53,396 nt of DNA from CAVVIO01 sp963748095 (GTDB taxonomy: Bacteria; Bacteroidota; Bacteroidia; Bacteroidales; UBA10428), in assembly GCA_963748095.1 (NCBI GenBank), contig CAVVIO010000011.1, positions 1 to 53,396 of the forward strand, given 5' to 3'. A program made the position numbers and the translations under genes. Shown piece after piece: positions 17,914 to 26,619 of this stretch. The notes under the pieces were generated by a model that saw nothing but the letters and a program-made list of their open reading frames with translations, was not told the DNA's origin and ran no database searches. Each line of letters starts with the position of its first letter. Positions within the stretch are counted from its first letter, which is position 1.

Positions 17914-18297
17914 GGTTTAGTATTTTAAAGGATTAATAATTGAAATCAGGTTTTGCTTTATATAAATATTTGATTGTAAACATCATACATTTCAAAAAAT
18001 ACAAGTTTTCGAAAATAAATCTCATATAAAGTTATATAATTCAGACATTGTTTCCATAATACAAACTGCAAAAAATGACATGCAGGTCTTTTATTATTTC
18101 TTCTTTATTGTACTTTTTATAACACTCCTGGGAATCCGGTTCCCTTATTAGAGAGCCTGTGCAGCAAAAAGACAAAGGCAGGTATCAATTTTTTCCACAA
18201 GTTATTCCTGTTCATATCTTGTGAATATTAAAAGTCCGGAAAAATAGGGTTTCATGCCTGATTTTCTGAAATTTGAATAGAATCAAAAAACTACCGC
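17914..18297. other. Divergent intergenic region, nothing recognised
   Basis: 384 bp between the nuclease (minus) and thymidylate synthase (plus) genes. It must hold both promoters. I found no consensus TAnnTTTG box on either strand and no clear structure. Confidence 0.45.
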
Positions 18298-19200
18298 ATG
18301 CTCAATATACCCGTAATTTCAGTACAAGCCAGGACCCTGGCCGAAGCCTACGAGAACGCATTGGTGAACCTTTACGAAAAAGGTACCCGCTTCAAAACCC
18401 AGTACGACAAACCCGGTGACCCGCTCAGCATGGACTGCACCATGGACATCACCATTCTCGAACCCGAGAGCGATCCCGTGATCCACATGGCTTTCCCGGG
18501 GGGTATAGACAATCTGAAGGAATATGTGCTCGAACTGGAAGGCATCAAAGACCACTGGGTGAAAAACATGAACGACCCGGAAGATACGCGGTGGGAATAT
18601 ACCTACCATGGCCGCCTCGAAAAATATGGTGTGTGGAAAGAACTGATTGACGGCAAATCACAGGAAACCGGACATTTTAACATTAACCAAATCGATAAGG
18701 TAATCGACAAACTCGCAAAACAACCCTACACCCGTCAGGCACAGATGATCACCTGGATGCCCGAGGTGGACATCGACCGTTACGACCCTCCCTGCCTGCA
18801 ATCGCTTTGGTACAGGATATTGGAGGACGAAGAAGGCGTTTTCTGGCTCAACTGCAACATCCGTTTCCGCAGCAACGATGCATGGGGAGCCAGTTTTATG
18901 AATATGTTCGGGTTCATACAGTTTAACCGTGAAATTATTGCTGCCGGTGTTGCCCGTAAAACCGGAAAGACCGTAAAGCTGGCCCGTATGAACTGGCACG
19001 CTGATTCTTATCATATTTACGGGAAAGATATCATCACCGCAAAGGAAATGCTGTTCGATCGTATCGGTGATGCCCCTTTTGAAGAACGTACCTTTAATTT
19101 CAACGATGATTTTATCCGGCAGATGTATGACAGTGCGGAAGGTGCCGTCGTTGAAAAAATAAAACAGTACGACCTGTCGCATGAAAAGGCGGCGGTTTGA
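18298..19200 (+). CDS. Thymidylate synthase (ThyA-type, divergent)
   Basis: 300 residues. It transfers a one-carbon unit to the pyrimidine of dUMP (or a related nucleotide). The family core is visible: TRQAQMITWMPEVDIDRYDP, catalytic Cys166 in DPPCLQSLWYRI, and the nucleotide-binding RFRSNDAWGASFMNMFGF. The N-terminal 130 residues differ from E. coli ThyA and the usual C-terminal AP[VI] ending is missing, as in the divergent archaeal and bacteriophage branches that include hydroxymethylases. Substrate specificity therefore needs checking. Codon use is richer in G and C than in the neighbours, which suggests strong expression or transfer. It is a single gene. Confidence 0.85.
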   Translation: MLNIPVISVQARTLAEAYENALVNLYEKGTRFKTQYDKPGDPLSMDCTMDITILEPESDPVIHMAFPGGIDNLKEYVLELEGIKDHWVKNMNDPEDTRWEYTYHGRLEKYGVWKELIDGKSQETGHFNINQIDKVIDKLAKQPYTRQAQMITWMPEVDIDRYDPPCLQSLWYRILEDEEGVFWLNCNIRFRSNDAWGASFMNMFGFIQFNREIIAAGVARKTGKTVKLARMNWHADSYHIYGKDIITAKEMLFDRIGDAPFEERTFNFNDDFIRQMYDSAEGAVVEKIKQYDLSHEKAAV

Positions 19201-19336
19201 GTTACAATTCACCTTATATCATTATAAGTCATATAATCCATTTCAATTTTTGCAGGCTGGCCTGATGACAAATAGACGGACCTGAAAAGATATGTACGGC
19301 CAGGATCGAAACTTTTACCAAATTCTGCATATTATC

Positions 19337-19531
19337 TTACTGTAAAACTTCCGGGAAGGCATGCTTAAATTCATCTTCTGTAAATAGTGTTGGCAAGAAA
19401 ACTCCATTTTCAGCGTTACGCTTGTCAGAAAATTCCTCATTTACATTAGTAAACTGCAAAATTTCTGACTTCCAAAGCCTTGAAAATGAACTTTTCTTAT
19501 CCAACACCGGACTTTTCGGGCAAGCACTAAA
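19337..19531 (-). pseudogene. Possible C-terminal coding fragment without a start
   Basis: An open minus-strand stretch of about 64 codons between the rsgA stop and the thymidylate synthase end gives SSFSRLWKSEILQFTNVNEE, later NGVFLPTLFTEDEFKHAFPE, with a natural protein composition and a stop at 19337. There is an upstream stop but no ATG, so it is either a remnant or starts at TTG. I do not recognise it. Confidence 0.3.
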
Positions 19532-19534
19532 TAG

Positions 19535-20599
19535 CTAGTACTTGTATTTTTTCCTGTACTCACGGACCTCACGAACCATTTTACCAAAGTGTTTTCCCAT
19601 CCGTTTCTTGTCTTCTGCATTTATTTCGAAATGTTTTTGTTCTTTAATCAGTTTCAGATAGCTCTCATATACTTTCGGTTCAAGAGTTCCCATTTTATAA
19701 GCTTCGATTACAGCACAACCTTCTTCATTCAAGTGCCGGCAATCTGCAAACCTGCAATCCTTTGCCAGCTTTTCTATTATCGGAAAAAGTCCGCCGGCGG
19801 AATGTTCTTCATCGAATACGATTCCAAATTCCCGCATACCCGGTGTATCGATTACCAGGCTACCATCGGGCAACCGGAACAGGTCCCTGGATGTGGTTAT
19901 GTGTCTTCCTTTTCCGGTCGAACCACTCAGGGAACCTGTAGCGCGCTCCCTGTTATCCATTAATGAATTTAACAGGGAACTCTTGCCGGCGCCTGAAGAA
20001 CCGACCAGTATATATGTTTTATTTGCCTTTAAAACCTTTTCTTTTAATTCAGTTATACCATTTTTGCTATAGGTACTGCATAAATAAACCGGGCAATCCC
20101 TTCCCAGTTTTTCCACCTCGCGTTTGTACTTTTCCGGAACATCAGTCAAATCGGTTTTGTTAAGTACAATCACCGGTTGAATATTACAGGCAGATATTTG
20201 AACCAGGTATCGTTCCAGCCGCATGATGTTAAAATCCCTGTCGAGTCCCTGCACTATCAGGGCATAATCGATATTGGCAGCCAGCACTTGTTTTTCTGTT
20301 TTTGTTCCCGGGCTCCTTCTCGAAAGTTCGTTCATCCTGGGCATCACTTCAATAATGTACCCGGCATTGTCATAACGGATAAAAAATACCCAGTCCCCTA
20401 CCCTGGGTAATTCTTCTGTCTCCGTTCCATAAAGAATTTTCCCGGATAGTTCCGCTTCTGTTTCACCTTTTCTGGTGATTAGTGTGTGTTTAAACCCCTG
20501 AATGGATATTACCCTTCCTGCTTCAGTATCATTTGTTTTATGTTCAGTATAATAATTATGGAAATATGTGTTCCAACCGTAATTTTCTATTGTATTCAT
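19535..20599 (-). CDS. rsgA: Ribosome biogenesis GTPase RsgA
   Basis: 354 residues. Circularly permuted GTPase of 30S subunit maturation. An N-terminal OB fold (VGDWVFFIRYDNAGYIIEVM) is followed by G4 VLNKTDLT, G1 GSSGAGKSSLLNSL, G3 DTPGMREFGI, and the zinc-binding module CRFADCRHLNEEGCAV with the last ligand nearby. The permuted motif order and the Zn module are diagnostic. It is a single gene, divergent from the HTH_34 operon. It is of normal length and intact. Confidence 0.95.
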   Translation of the reverse strand: MNTIENYGWNTYFHNYYTEHKTNDTEAGRVISIQGFKHTLITRKGETEAELSGKILYGTETEELPRVGDWVFFIRYDNAGYIIEVMPRMNELSRRSPGTKTEKQVLAANIDYALIVQGLDRDFNIMRLERYLVQISACNIQPVIVLNKTDLTDVPEKYKREVEKLGRDCPVYLCSTYSKNGITELKEKVLKANKTYILVGSSGAGKSSLLNSLMDNRERATGSLSGSTGKGRHITTSRDLFRLPDGSLVIDTPGMREFGIVFDEEHSAGGLFPIIEKLAKDCRFADCRHLNEEGCAVIEAYKMGTLEPKVYESYLKLIKEQKHFEINAEDKKRMGKHFGKMVREVREYRKKYKY

Positions 20600-20870
20600 T
20601 TCAGTATAATTTCAATTTGGACAGGTAGTCTGGCAAATAAAAAAAATGCCAACACAATTGCCCTGTTAAACAATTAGTAAAAAAAGTTTATAAAATCAGA
20701 TTATTCGCAGACAAACGGTGCGAGAGAAGAGAAGATGTCCGTCTGCAATTAAGCCACAATTATTCCGGCTGTAAGGAAATGATATAGAATAAAATTTGTT
20801 TTCATACAGAAACAAATTTATAAAAAAATTCAATATGTTACACCACAACAAAATAAATCCCGAGAATTTA
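20600..20870. other. Divergent intergenic region
   Basis: About 270 bp between rsgA and the promoter of the membrane-protein operon. Very AT-rich; no gene or strong structure seen. The rsgA promoter must be here, but no TAnnTTTG box was found on that strand. Confidence 0.4.
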
Positions 20871-20901
20871 TTTGCTTTTATTCAACTAATTTTTAACTTT
20901 G
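20871..20901 (+). promoter_or_regulatory. Bacteroidota sigma promoter (TTTG-N19-TAnnTTTG)
   Basis: TTTG at 20871-20874, a 19-nt spacer, and TAACTTTG at 20894-20901 form an exact match to the Bacteroidota primary sigma consensus. It lies 23 nt before the ATG of the membrane protein at 20924. Confidence 0.75.
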
Positions 20902-20913
20902 CATTTCAAAGAA
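20895..20913. promoter_or_regulatory. Palindromic operator overlapping the -7 box
   Basis: AACTTTG-CATTT-CAAAGAA is an imperfect palindrome covering the -7 element. Its core ATTTCAAAG and the flanking ACTTT recur in the perfect palindrome at 21873-21891. A repressor bound here would block RNA polymerase, and the HTH_34 regulator two genes down is the natural candidate (inference). Confidence 0.6.
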
Positions 20914-20923
20914 CTTTTTAAAA

Positions 20924-21562
20924 ATGAATTCAAAAGAAGACTCTTTACAGGAATTGGCTGAGATCCGCCGGATAATGGAAAAATCAACTCGGTTTCTTTC
21001 CTTGAGCGGATTGTCAGGAATTATAGCTGGTATTGCAGCTATTCTGGGTGCCTTGGTGGCATATTTCGTATTGAGATACGATGTGCGGTATTTTGAGCCT
21101 GATGTATATTTCAGTACTTATTATAAACTACCCGTTTCCAGGTACGTCTATCTATTGGTAGCCGACGGTCTGGTTGTACTAGCTGTGGCTCTTAGCTCAG
21201 GATTTTATTTCTCTTACCGGAAAGCAAAACGTAACAGTCAGAAGTTCTTTGATGCTACAGCTCTCCGTCTGTTAATTAACCTGGGTATCCCTCTTGTGGC
21301 GGGAGGATTATTTTGTCTTGCACTGCTTTATTATAAAATTATTTTTCTGATCGGACCTGCTACCTTACTTTTCTATGGACTGGCACTCATCAACGGCAGT
21401 AAATATACAGTAAGTGAAATACGCTATCTTGGCATTTCGGAGATAATACTGGGACTGGTCTCAGTGATGTTTCCCGGATATACCATCCTGTTCTGGAGCC
21501 TGGGTTTTGGTGTATTGCATATCATTTATGGTGCGATTATGTATTACAGGTATGAAAAATGA
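20924..21562 (+). CDS. Six-helix membrane protein of unknown function, HTH_34/creD operon
   Basis: 212 residues. A short acidic cytoplasmic N terminus (KEDSLQELAEIRRIMEKST) is followed by about six hydrophobic segments (near 28-50, 78-100, 113-135, 139-155, 160-180, 184-205) and a charged tail YYRYEK. I know this gene as a frequent companion of a winged-helix regulator and creD in Bacteroidota, with no assigned function. Its stop overlaps the regulator's start by four bases (ATGA), so the two are translationally coupled. The promoter and palindromic operator lie just upstream. Confidence 0.75.
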   Translation: MNSKEDSLQELAEIRRIMEKSTRFLSLSGLSGIIAGIAAILGALVAYFVLRYDVRYFEPDVYFSTYYKLPVSRYVYLLVADGLVVLAVALSSGFYFSYRKAKRNSQKFFDATALRLLINLGIPLVAGGLFCLALLYYKIIFLIGPATLLFYGLALINGSKYTVSEIRYLGISEIILGLVSVMFPGYTILFWSLGFGVLHIIYGAIMYYRYEK

Positions 21563-21858
21563 AAAATATCGTTTCCCATTTAAATAAACAATTCGAGAGC
21601 CGGATAAGGTTGGGGATTATGTCGATTCTGATGGTAAACGATTCGGCTGAATTCAATACTCTTAAAGAAATGCTGGATGTTACCGACGGGAACCTGGCCA
21701 GCCACCTGGCCAGTCTCGAAAAAAATGAAATGATTAGTGTGGAGAAATCCTTTGTAGGCCGAAAGCCCAATACGCGTTACAAAGCCACCGAAAAAGGAAA
21801 ATTCGCATTTAAAGAGCACCTGGCTTATCTTGAAAAACTATTAAAAAGCAACAAATAA
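21559..21858 (+). CDS. Winged-helix transcriptional regulator (HTH_34 type)
   Basis: 99 residues, all one winged-helix domain: RIRLGIMSILMVNDSAEFN, TLKEMLDVTDGNLASHLASL (recognition helix) and the wing FVGRKPNTRYKATEKGKFAF. The PF13601-like ArsR/MarR-related family matches in length and motif. Overlaps the upstream membrane protein by four bases. Palindromes CTTTG-N5-CAAAG lie both before the operon and between this gene and creD, as expected for an autorepressor (inference). The ligand is unknown. Confidence 0.88.
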   Translation: MKNIVSHLNKQFESRIRLGIMSILMVNDSAEFNTLKEMLDVTDGNLASHLASLEKNEMISVEKSFVGRKPNTRYKATEKGKFAFKEHLAYLEKLLKSNK

Positions 21859-21872
21859 TTTTTTTATCCAAA

Positions 21873-21891
21873 TACTTTGTATTTCAAAGTA
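21873..21891. promoter_or_regulatory. Perfect palindromic operator upstream of creD
   Basis: TACTTTG-TATTT-CAAAGTA is a perfect 7-5-7 palindrome lying 25 nt before creD. It shares its core with the operator at 20895-20913. It suggests that creD has its own regulated start in addition to read-through from the operon promoter. Confidence 0.65.
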
Positions 21892-21916
21892 CTTTTAACA
21901 ATTAAATCTTACAATT

Positions 21917-23228
21917 ATGAACCAAATTAAAGAAATCAGTGAAAGAATGGGAAAATCCATTACATTAAAACTATTGATCATCGGTATTCTTATCCTGGTA
22001 ATGTTAATACCGGTGAGTATGGTTAGAAACCTCATCTCGGAAAGAAAAGCTACCAATGAGGAAGTGATCAATGAAGTAAGTAACAGTTGGGGCAATGATC
22101 AAACCATTACCGGACCGTTTATTACAATCCCTTACAAAACGTATTATAAAGTTGCCGATGAAGTGAAGGAAACAATACACTATGCTCACTTTTTACCCGG
22201 ACAGCTTTACATAAAGGGAGATATCATTCCCGAAATCCGTAAAAGAGGAATTTACAAGGTGGTTGTGTATAAGTCGAAAATGGAAATATCCGGGGAATTC
22301 TCAGCTCCTGATTTTTCCTTTGCCGGGGCAGGTCCGGAAGATGTAATATGGGACCATGCCACCATTAACATGGGAATAACAGATATGAGGGGAATACAGG
22401 AAGGTATTACTGTACAGTGCGAAGGTAATGATTATGAACTGAATCCGGGTATTACAACAAAAGACTTGATTAATACCGGCGTCAGCGCATCTGTAAAAGT
22501 CAATCAGAAATCACCTCTGAATTTTCGTATTAAGCTGAATCTCAACGGAAGTAAAAATCTATTATTTTGTTCCACTTGGAAAAGAAACACAGGTTAGTAT
22601 GAACTCAACATGGCCTCATCCAAGTTTTAACGGTGAGTTTCTGCCTCGCACACATAAAATTTCAGACAAAGGGTTCCAGGCCCACTGGAAAGTGTTGCAT
22701 TTAAACCGTTCCTATCCTCAGCAATGGACTGGCAATGAATTCAAGGTATCAAATTCCGCTTTCGGTGTAAGTCTTCTAATCCCTATCGATCAATATCAGA
22801 AAGCTACAAGGTCTGTTAAATATGCTATCATGTTTATTGCCCTAACTTTTATTACTTTCTTTTTTATTGAAGTCATTAACCGCAAGCGGATTCATTCCAT
22901 TCACTACCTGCTGGTAGGATTTGCACTGGTTATTTTCTATTCTTTACTAATATCAGTTTCAGAACATTTACCTTTTAATGTGGCATACCTAATCAGCGGT
23001 GTGGCAGTAATTACACTTATTACAGCGTTCGGGGCAGGGCTGTTTAAAAACAAAAAACAGACCCTGACCCTGTTATCAGTACTGATAATACTGTATGTAT
23101 TTTTATTTACCATTCTGCAGTTAATGGATTATGCCCTGCTAATGGGAAATATCGGGTTATTCATTGTGCTGGCAATCGTGATGTACTTTTCAAGAAAAAT
23201 TAAATGGAATGGTGCTGATAATATATAG
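21917..23228 (+). pseudogene. creD: creD-like inner-membrane protein, single frame break
   Basis: Repaired length about 437 residues, right for CreD. The N-terminal half has a membrane anchor (LKLLIIGILILVMLIPVSMV) and the periplasmic part starting GPFITIPYKTYYK. The second half gives STWPHPSFNGEFLP, then HWKVLHLNRSYPQQW, and at least five C-terminal helices, including VAYLISGVAVITLITAFGAG. One extra T in TTTT at 22565-22568 breaks the frame: deletion joins NLLF to VPLGKETQVS as in the family. CreD is a membrane protein of envelope stress (linked to CreBC in Proteobacteria and to colicin/beta-lactam tolerance there); in Bacteroidota it accompanies HTH_34 regulators. No creBC is present here. 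Confidence 0.85.
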
Positions 23229-23730
23229 TTATCAGGTTTCTTTATACTAGAACCTCTGACAAACAACTTACAAGTGCACTCTGTGGTTTAAAAACAAACT
23301 GCAAAGTGCACTTATTTAGTCGAACGTGAAAAAGTCTATTTTTCTCATTAAATGTGACATACCTCACAATTTTTTAGGGTGCGTCGGTCAGCAGAAAACA
23401 AACAGATCACCACATATTGAACTCTAAGTTGTAGATTTTTCCACTAAACTACATTACTTTCTTTCAATAAAACGAAATTTCTAAATGGAGCCTGATAGAA
23501 ATTGTAATATATTAATTTAACAATATATACGCAGGAATTTCTAATTTTTTCGGGTGTAAAAGTTTAATCCATATCCCGTTAATTCGCATGATTGAATGCG
23601 ACGATCCTTCAATTTTAATAATTTGGATACAGATTAAATGCCATGTTTAATGAATGGTTTTGTCCACCTTAAAGACAATAATCAGTTTATTATAGGACCC
23701 TGCAAAATTTCTGAAGGATCAGATATACAA
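23229..23730. other. Intergenic region with one long hairpin
   Basis: 502 bp between creD and the cytochrome c gene (convergent). AAGTGCACT (23272-23280) pairs with AGTGCACTT (23305-23313), and an inner GTTT/AAAC extends the stem. There is no downstream T run, so a terminator role is uncertain. The rest is AT-rich with nothing recognised. Confidence 0.45.
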
Positions 23731-24259
23731 TTATTTTGCAGCCGAACGCAGGTATTCCAATATGGCTCTTGCCTGTTGTTGCGATACACCGGGACTTGTC
23801 ATGGGAATATGGTATTGGCTTATCAGGTCTTTCATTACCGGGTCCTCATTTTCCATGTTTACGGTATTCAGCAATAAATTCATAACAAATTCAGGAGTCC
23901 TGGTTTTAGTGACCTCTCCGAGCGGCGGACCGACTTTTCTCTGATTAAGGTCATGACAGATCATACATTTTGAGCTGTAAAGATTCTTTCCTTCTTTCAC
24001 CAGTTTTGGATCAATAGGGCCGAGTTTGACATTTTTAACCGGCCCGATGCCGCGATCTCCGCCCGGAGTTCGGCTTTGGATCGGCTTTGGTCGTATCCTG
24101 TTGCATGGAAGCATATTGATTCACTGCTACAGAAAGGGCCATCTTATCCTTCCTGATTATTTGATCGGCCTTATTTTCCTTATGAATAGTAAATCCAAAG
24201 GACGACAGTACAAAAATCAAAAAAATCAATCCAATAAGTTTTATTTTCATTTTTCGCAA
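23731..24259 (-). pseudogene. Periplasmic monoheme cytochrome c, single frame break
   Basis: Repaired length about 175 residues. Signal peptide in the first 25 residues (LIGLIFLIFVLSSFGF); the better start may be the ATG at 24250. Mature part: a linker rich in Asp/Lys/Pro, then a class I cytochrome domain with heme site CMICH in NLYSSKCMICHDLNQRKVGP, and a probable distal Met ligand in YHIPMTSPGVS; it ends ARAILEYLRSAAK. One extra base in CCC at 24062-24064 splits the linker from the heme domain. It follows the Cyc2-like cytochrome-porin gene by 39 bp on the same strand and would be well placed to take electrons from it in the periplasm (inference). Confidence 0.82.
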
Positions 24260-24298
24260 TTTTAGTGTCTAAAAGATCTTCTGCGGTTTAAAAATCTG

Positions 24299-25678
24299 TC
24301 AGAAATTAAACCAGAGTAACACATACAGGTTATTATTGTCAGTGGCATTTCTGTTGTTGCCGTCATAATTTGTATTAGTGCCGTTAAATTTATTGTACAT
24401 CACATACTGGAGCGAAATCCGGGTATTATACCACGGAAAATAACTCACCTGTGCGATAAGTCCATTGCTGTCGGGGCTTCCTGTTCTGCTCCCGTCAACT
24501 TCAGCAGGGGCATAGAGTCCGGGATCCATGCTGCCATTTACAAAAAAATATCCCAGGGTAGCAGCATATCCTTTCTGAAAATACAGGGTGCCGTCAATCT
24601 TAAAGGAATTCAGATTGTTGTTTGCATTACTCGCATCTCCCGTACTGGATGAATAGTTGAGTTTCTGTTTCTCGTTTACCCACGATGAATGGATAGTGAG
24701 ATTGCTTTTAGATAATGCATATTCATACTGCATATCAAATCCCAGGTCCGTATATTGATTGGTTAATCCGGAAACTCCGAATGGATACAAATTGGTAGAC
24801 ATTCCGAATGTTCCTACTTCCAGGTATTGTTTTGTCCATTGATGCTGCAATGCCACGCGCCAGTATGGTGCCGCGCCCTTGATCATCAAACCTCCGTCCA
24901 GCGCCTGGGTGGAGCGGTACAAACTGAATTCGCCGTATACCAGGTTGTTGAATAATCCGTAGGCTCCTGCACCTGCAACCTGCTGCGCCAGTCCTCCTTC
25001 GATCAGTGTTCCGGCCATTGGTGATGGTGCTGTTCCTGAGGAAGCATATGGAAATCCCCAGGCCGAAGTACTGTTCCAAATATCCTGAACCGTAGGATTG
25101 TTGTTTATCGTGAAACCGTATGTAAGTTCTTTGGAACCTAATGTTGCCTGGTTAGAATAGCGAATATCCGCATTATCCATTCCGATAGAACCCTCCTGTC
25201 CATCATATGTTATCTGGACAAATGCACCGATGTGAGGGGTAATCTCACCGGCATAAAATAAGCTGAACTGTTGGGGAAATGCAATATTGCCATTTTGAAC
25301 GCCGGGCTGTTCTTTGTTCAGATAATTAAAAGATGTCTGTGCCATGGCCGATAAGGAGGAGATAGTTAACAACTTCAGTTTGTTAACTCCATTCGCATCG
25401 GTCGCGTCAATGGTTTTAATCCCTGCAAGTGTATAACTGTTTAATTTAAATTGCCTTCCGAATGAATTTAGTTCTGGAAAAGTATTATGGCAGGCAGTAC
25501 AGGATAAACCGGTCTGCCGTGCAAAACTTGGTACCGCTTTTGCATTGCGGGTTTCGGAAACAAGCAATATAATAATTACTAACAACCAATTTCCGGTGAA
25601 ACGGAAAATACTTTCTAATCCCATTTTTTTGAGGTTTTGGCTAAAACCTTGCCGGATAAATAACATCTGATCTTTCAT
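24299..25678 (-). CDS. Cyc2-like outer-membrane cytochrome-porin fusion
   Basis: 459 residues. A signal peptide ends near AKA48 (a start at the ATG at 25624 gives a more normal length). The mature N terminus is VPSFARQTGLSC followed by TACHNTFPELNSFGRQFKLN: a single heme site CTACH (Cys60, Cys63, His64) inside the AxPxFARQTGxxCxxCH pattern that I recall as the mark of Cyc2, the fused monoheme cytochrome and 16-strand porin used in Fe(II) oxidation. The remaining roughly 380 residues have the alternating, aromatic-girdled strands of a porin and end in a C-terminal Phe (NNLYVLLWFNF). Similar proteins occur in organisms not known to oxidise iron, so the electron donor or acceptor is open. A periplasmic cytochrome c gene follows 39 bp downstream. 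Confidence 0.78.
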   Translation of the reverse strand: MKDQMLFIRQGFSQNLKKMGLESIFRFTGNWLLVIIILLVSETRNAKAVPSFARQTGLSCTACHNTFPELNSFGRQFKLNSYTLAGIKTIDATDANGVNKLKLLTISSLSAMAQTSFNYLNKEQPGVQNGNIAFPQQFSLFYAGEITPHIGAFVQITYDGQEGSIGMDNADIRYSNQATLGSKELTYGFTINNNPTVQDIWNSTSAWGFPYASSGTAPSPMAGTLIEGGLAQQVAGAGAYGLFNNLVYGEFSLYRSTQALDGGLMIKGAAPYWRVALQHQWTKQYLEVGTFGMSTNLYPFGVSGLTNQYTDLGFDMQYEYALSKSNLTIHSSWVNEKQKLNYSSSTGDASNANNNLNSFKIDGTLYFQKGYAATLGYFFVNGSMDPGLYAPAEVDGSRTGSPDSNGLIAQVSYFPWYNTRISLQYVMYNKFNGTNTNYDGNNRNATDNNNLYVLLWFNF

Positions 25679-26054
25679 GATATATTTTCATTAATTACTG
25701 AATTAATTCATGATGGATACAACTATATGACATCCAATATTCGCTTTCCAGTCATATAATTCACATTATCATTAACTTGATCATAAGTTCAAAGAACATC
25801 ATTAAAAAAAAAGACTGTATTTTTATAATGATAAATAAAAGTATAGATTAATATGTTTGCATTTTATTTTACCCGGATTATTCTGAAAGAATTAATGTTA
25901 AAAAATCATAAAAAAAGAAATAATGGCCGGTTTTTGTCTCAAATATATTTTACATCTTTTTCTTTTAATGCCGAATAATATATTGAACATAGTCATTACG
26001 GCAGGCATTAGTTAAACTAAATGCCTGATTTTTAAATTATAATCCGGAATCGTA
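25679..26054. other. Intergenic region upstream of the cytochrome genes
   Basis: 376 bp, extremely AT-rich. A small palindrome GTTC-TTT-GAAC (minus strand, near 25793) lies about 115 nt before the cytochrome-porin gene and partly resembles a -7 box. No gene seen. Confidence 0.35.
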
Positions 26055-26486
26055 TCATTCTTCCTCTTTTGTTACCACGATATTTTTGCCATCCATATCA
26101 GATTTAACAATATAGGACTCTCCGTTATTATCCAGACTAACCCGGAAAAAATTCATATTAGCAGATTCCACTTTTTCGGTATACGATAACGATCCTGAGG
26201 GATAGTTCTTTTGAATATATGATTTTAACAATGCAGGAGCTTCATCATCCGAAACGACCTCTGCCGTTTCCATCCAGTTGCCATCTTTTCCCATTACACA
26301 GGTAAACATACTCCCGTTCTTATAAAATTCTATATTGTATAATTCATCTTTGAAATTCCAGTCATAACTGGTTACCTTCGGGTACCTGGACATAAAAGCT
26401 GTTTCAATATTACCGGGAAGTTTCTCATCCTGTGGGAAAGCAGTCAAAAAGACATTCAATACAAGCAGCAATGTAAGTGTTTTCAT
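26055..26486 (-). CDS. Secreted PepSY-like protein
   Basis: 143 residues with a signal peptide ending FLTAFPQ. The mature protein has two repeats of the PepSY-like (DUF2874, BLIP-type) fold. The first contains PGNIETAFMSRYPKVTSYDW then YNIEFYKNGSMFTCVMGKDG; the second contains LLKSYIQKNYPSGSLSYTEK then NFFRVSLDNNG. Such proteins are abundant in the Bacteroidota periplasm, and their role is not established beyond a structural likeness to beta-lactamase and protease inhibitors. It is a single gene. Confidence 0.85.
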   Translation of the reverse strand: MKTLTLLLVLNVFLTAFPQDEKLPGNIETAFMSRYPKVTSYDWNFKDELYNIEFYKNGSMFTCVMGKDGNWMETAEVVSDDEAPALLKSYIQKNYPSGSLSYTEKVESANMNFFRVSLDNNGESYIVKSDMDGKNIVVTKEEE

Positions 26487-26619
26487 ATCGGTGTGTATTT
26501 TTAATTAAGACGACACCGGATTCATTTGTAACTGCTTTTAGGATAAAATATTTTTATACTTCACCCTAAAAATAAAATGATAATGTGTATTTAGTATTAA
26601 AAATAAAAAAATATAATCG

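Noticed and set aside
24299..25678. Firm assignment of iron oxidation to the cytochrome-porin
   Set aside because: The motif supports the Cyc2-like fold only; related proteins occur outside iron oxidisers and no other iron-oxidation gene is present.
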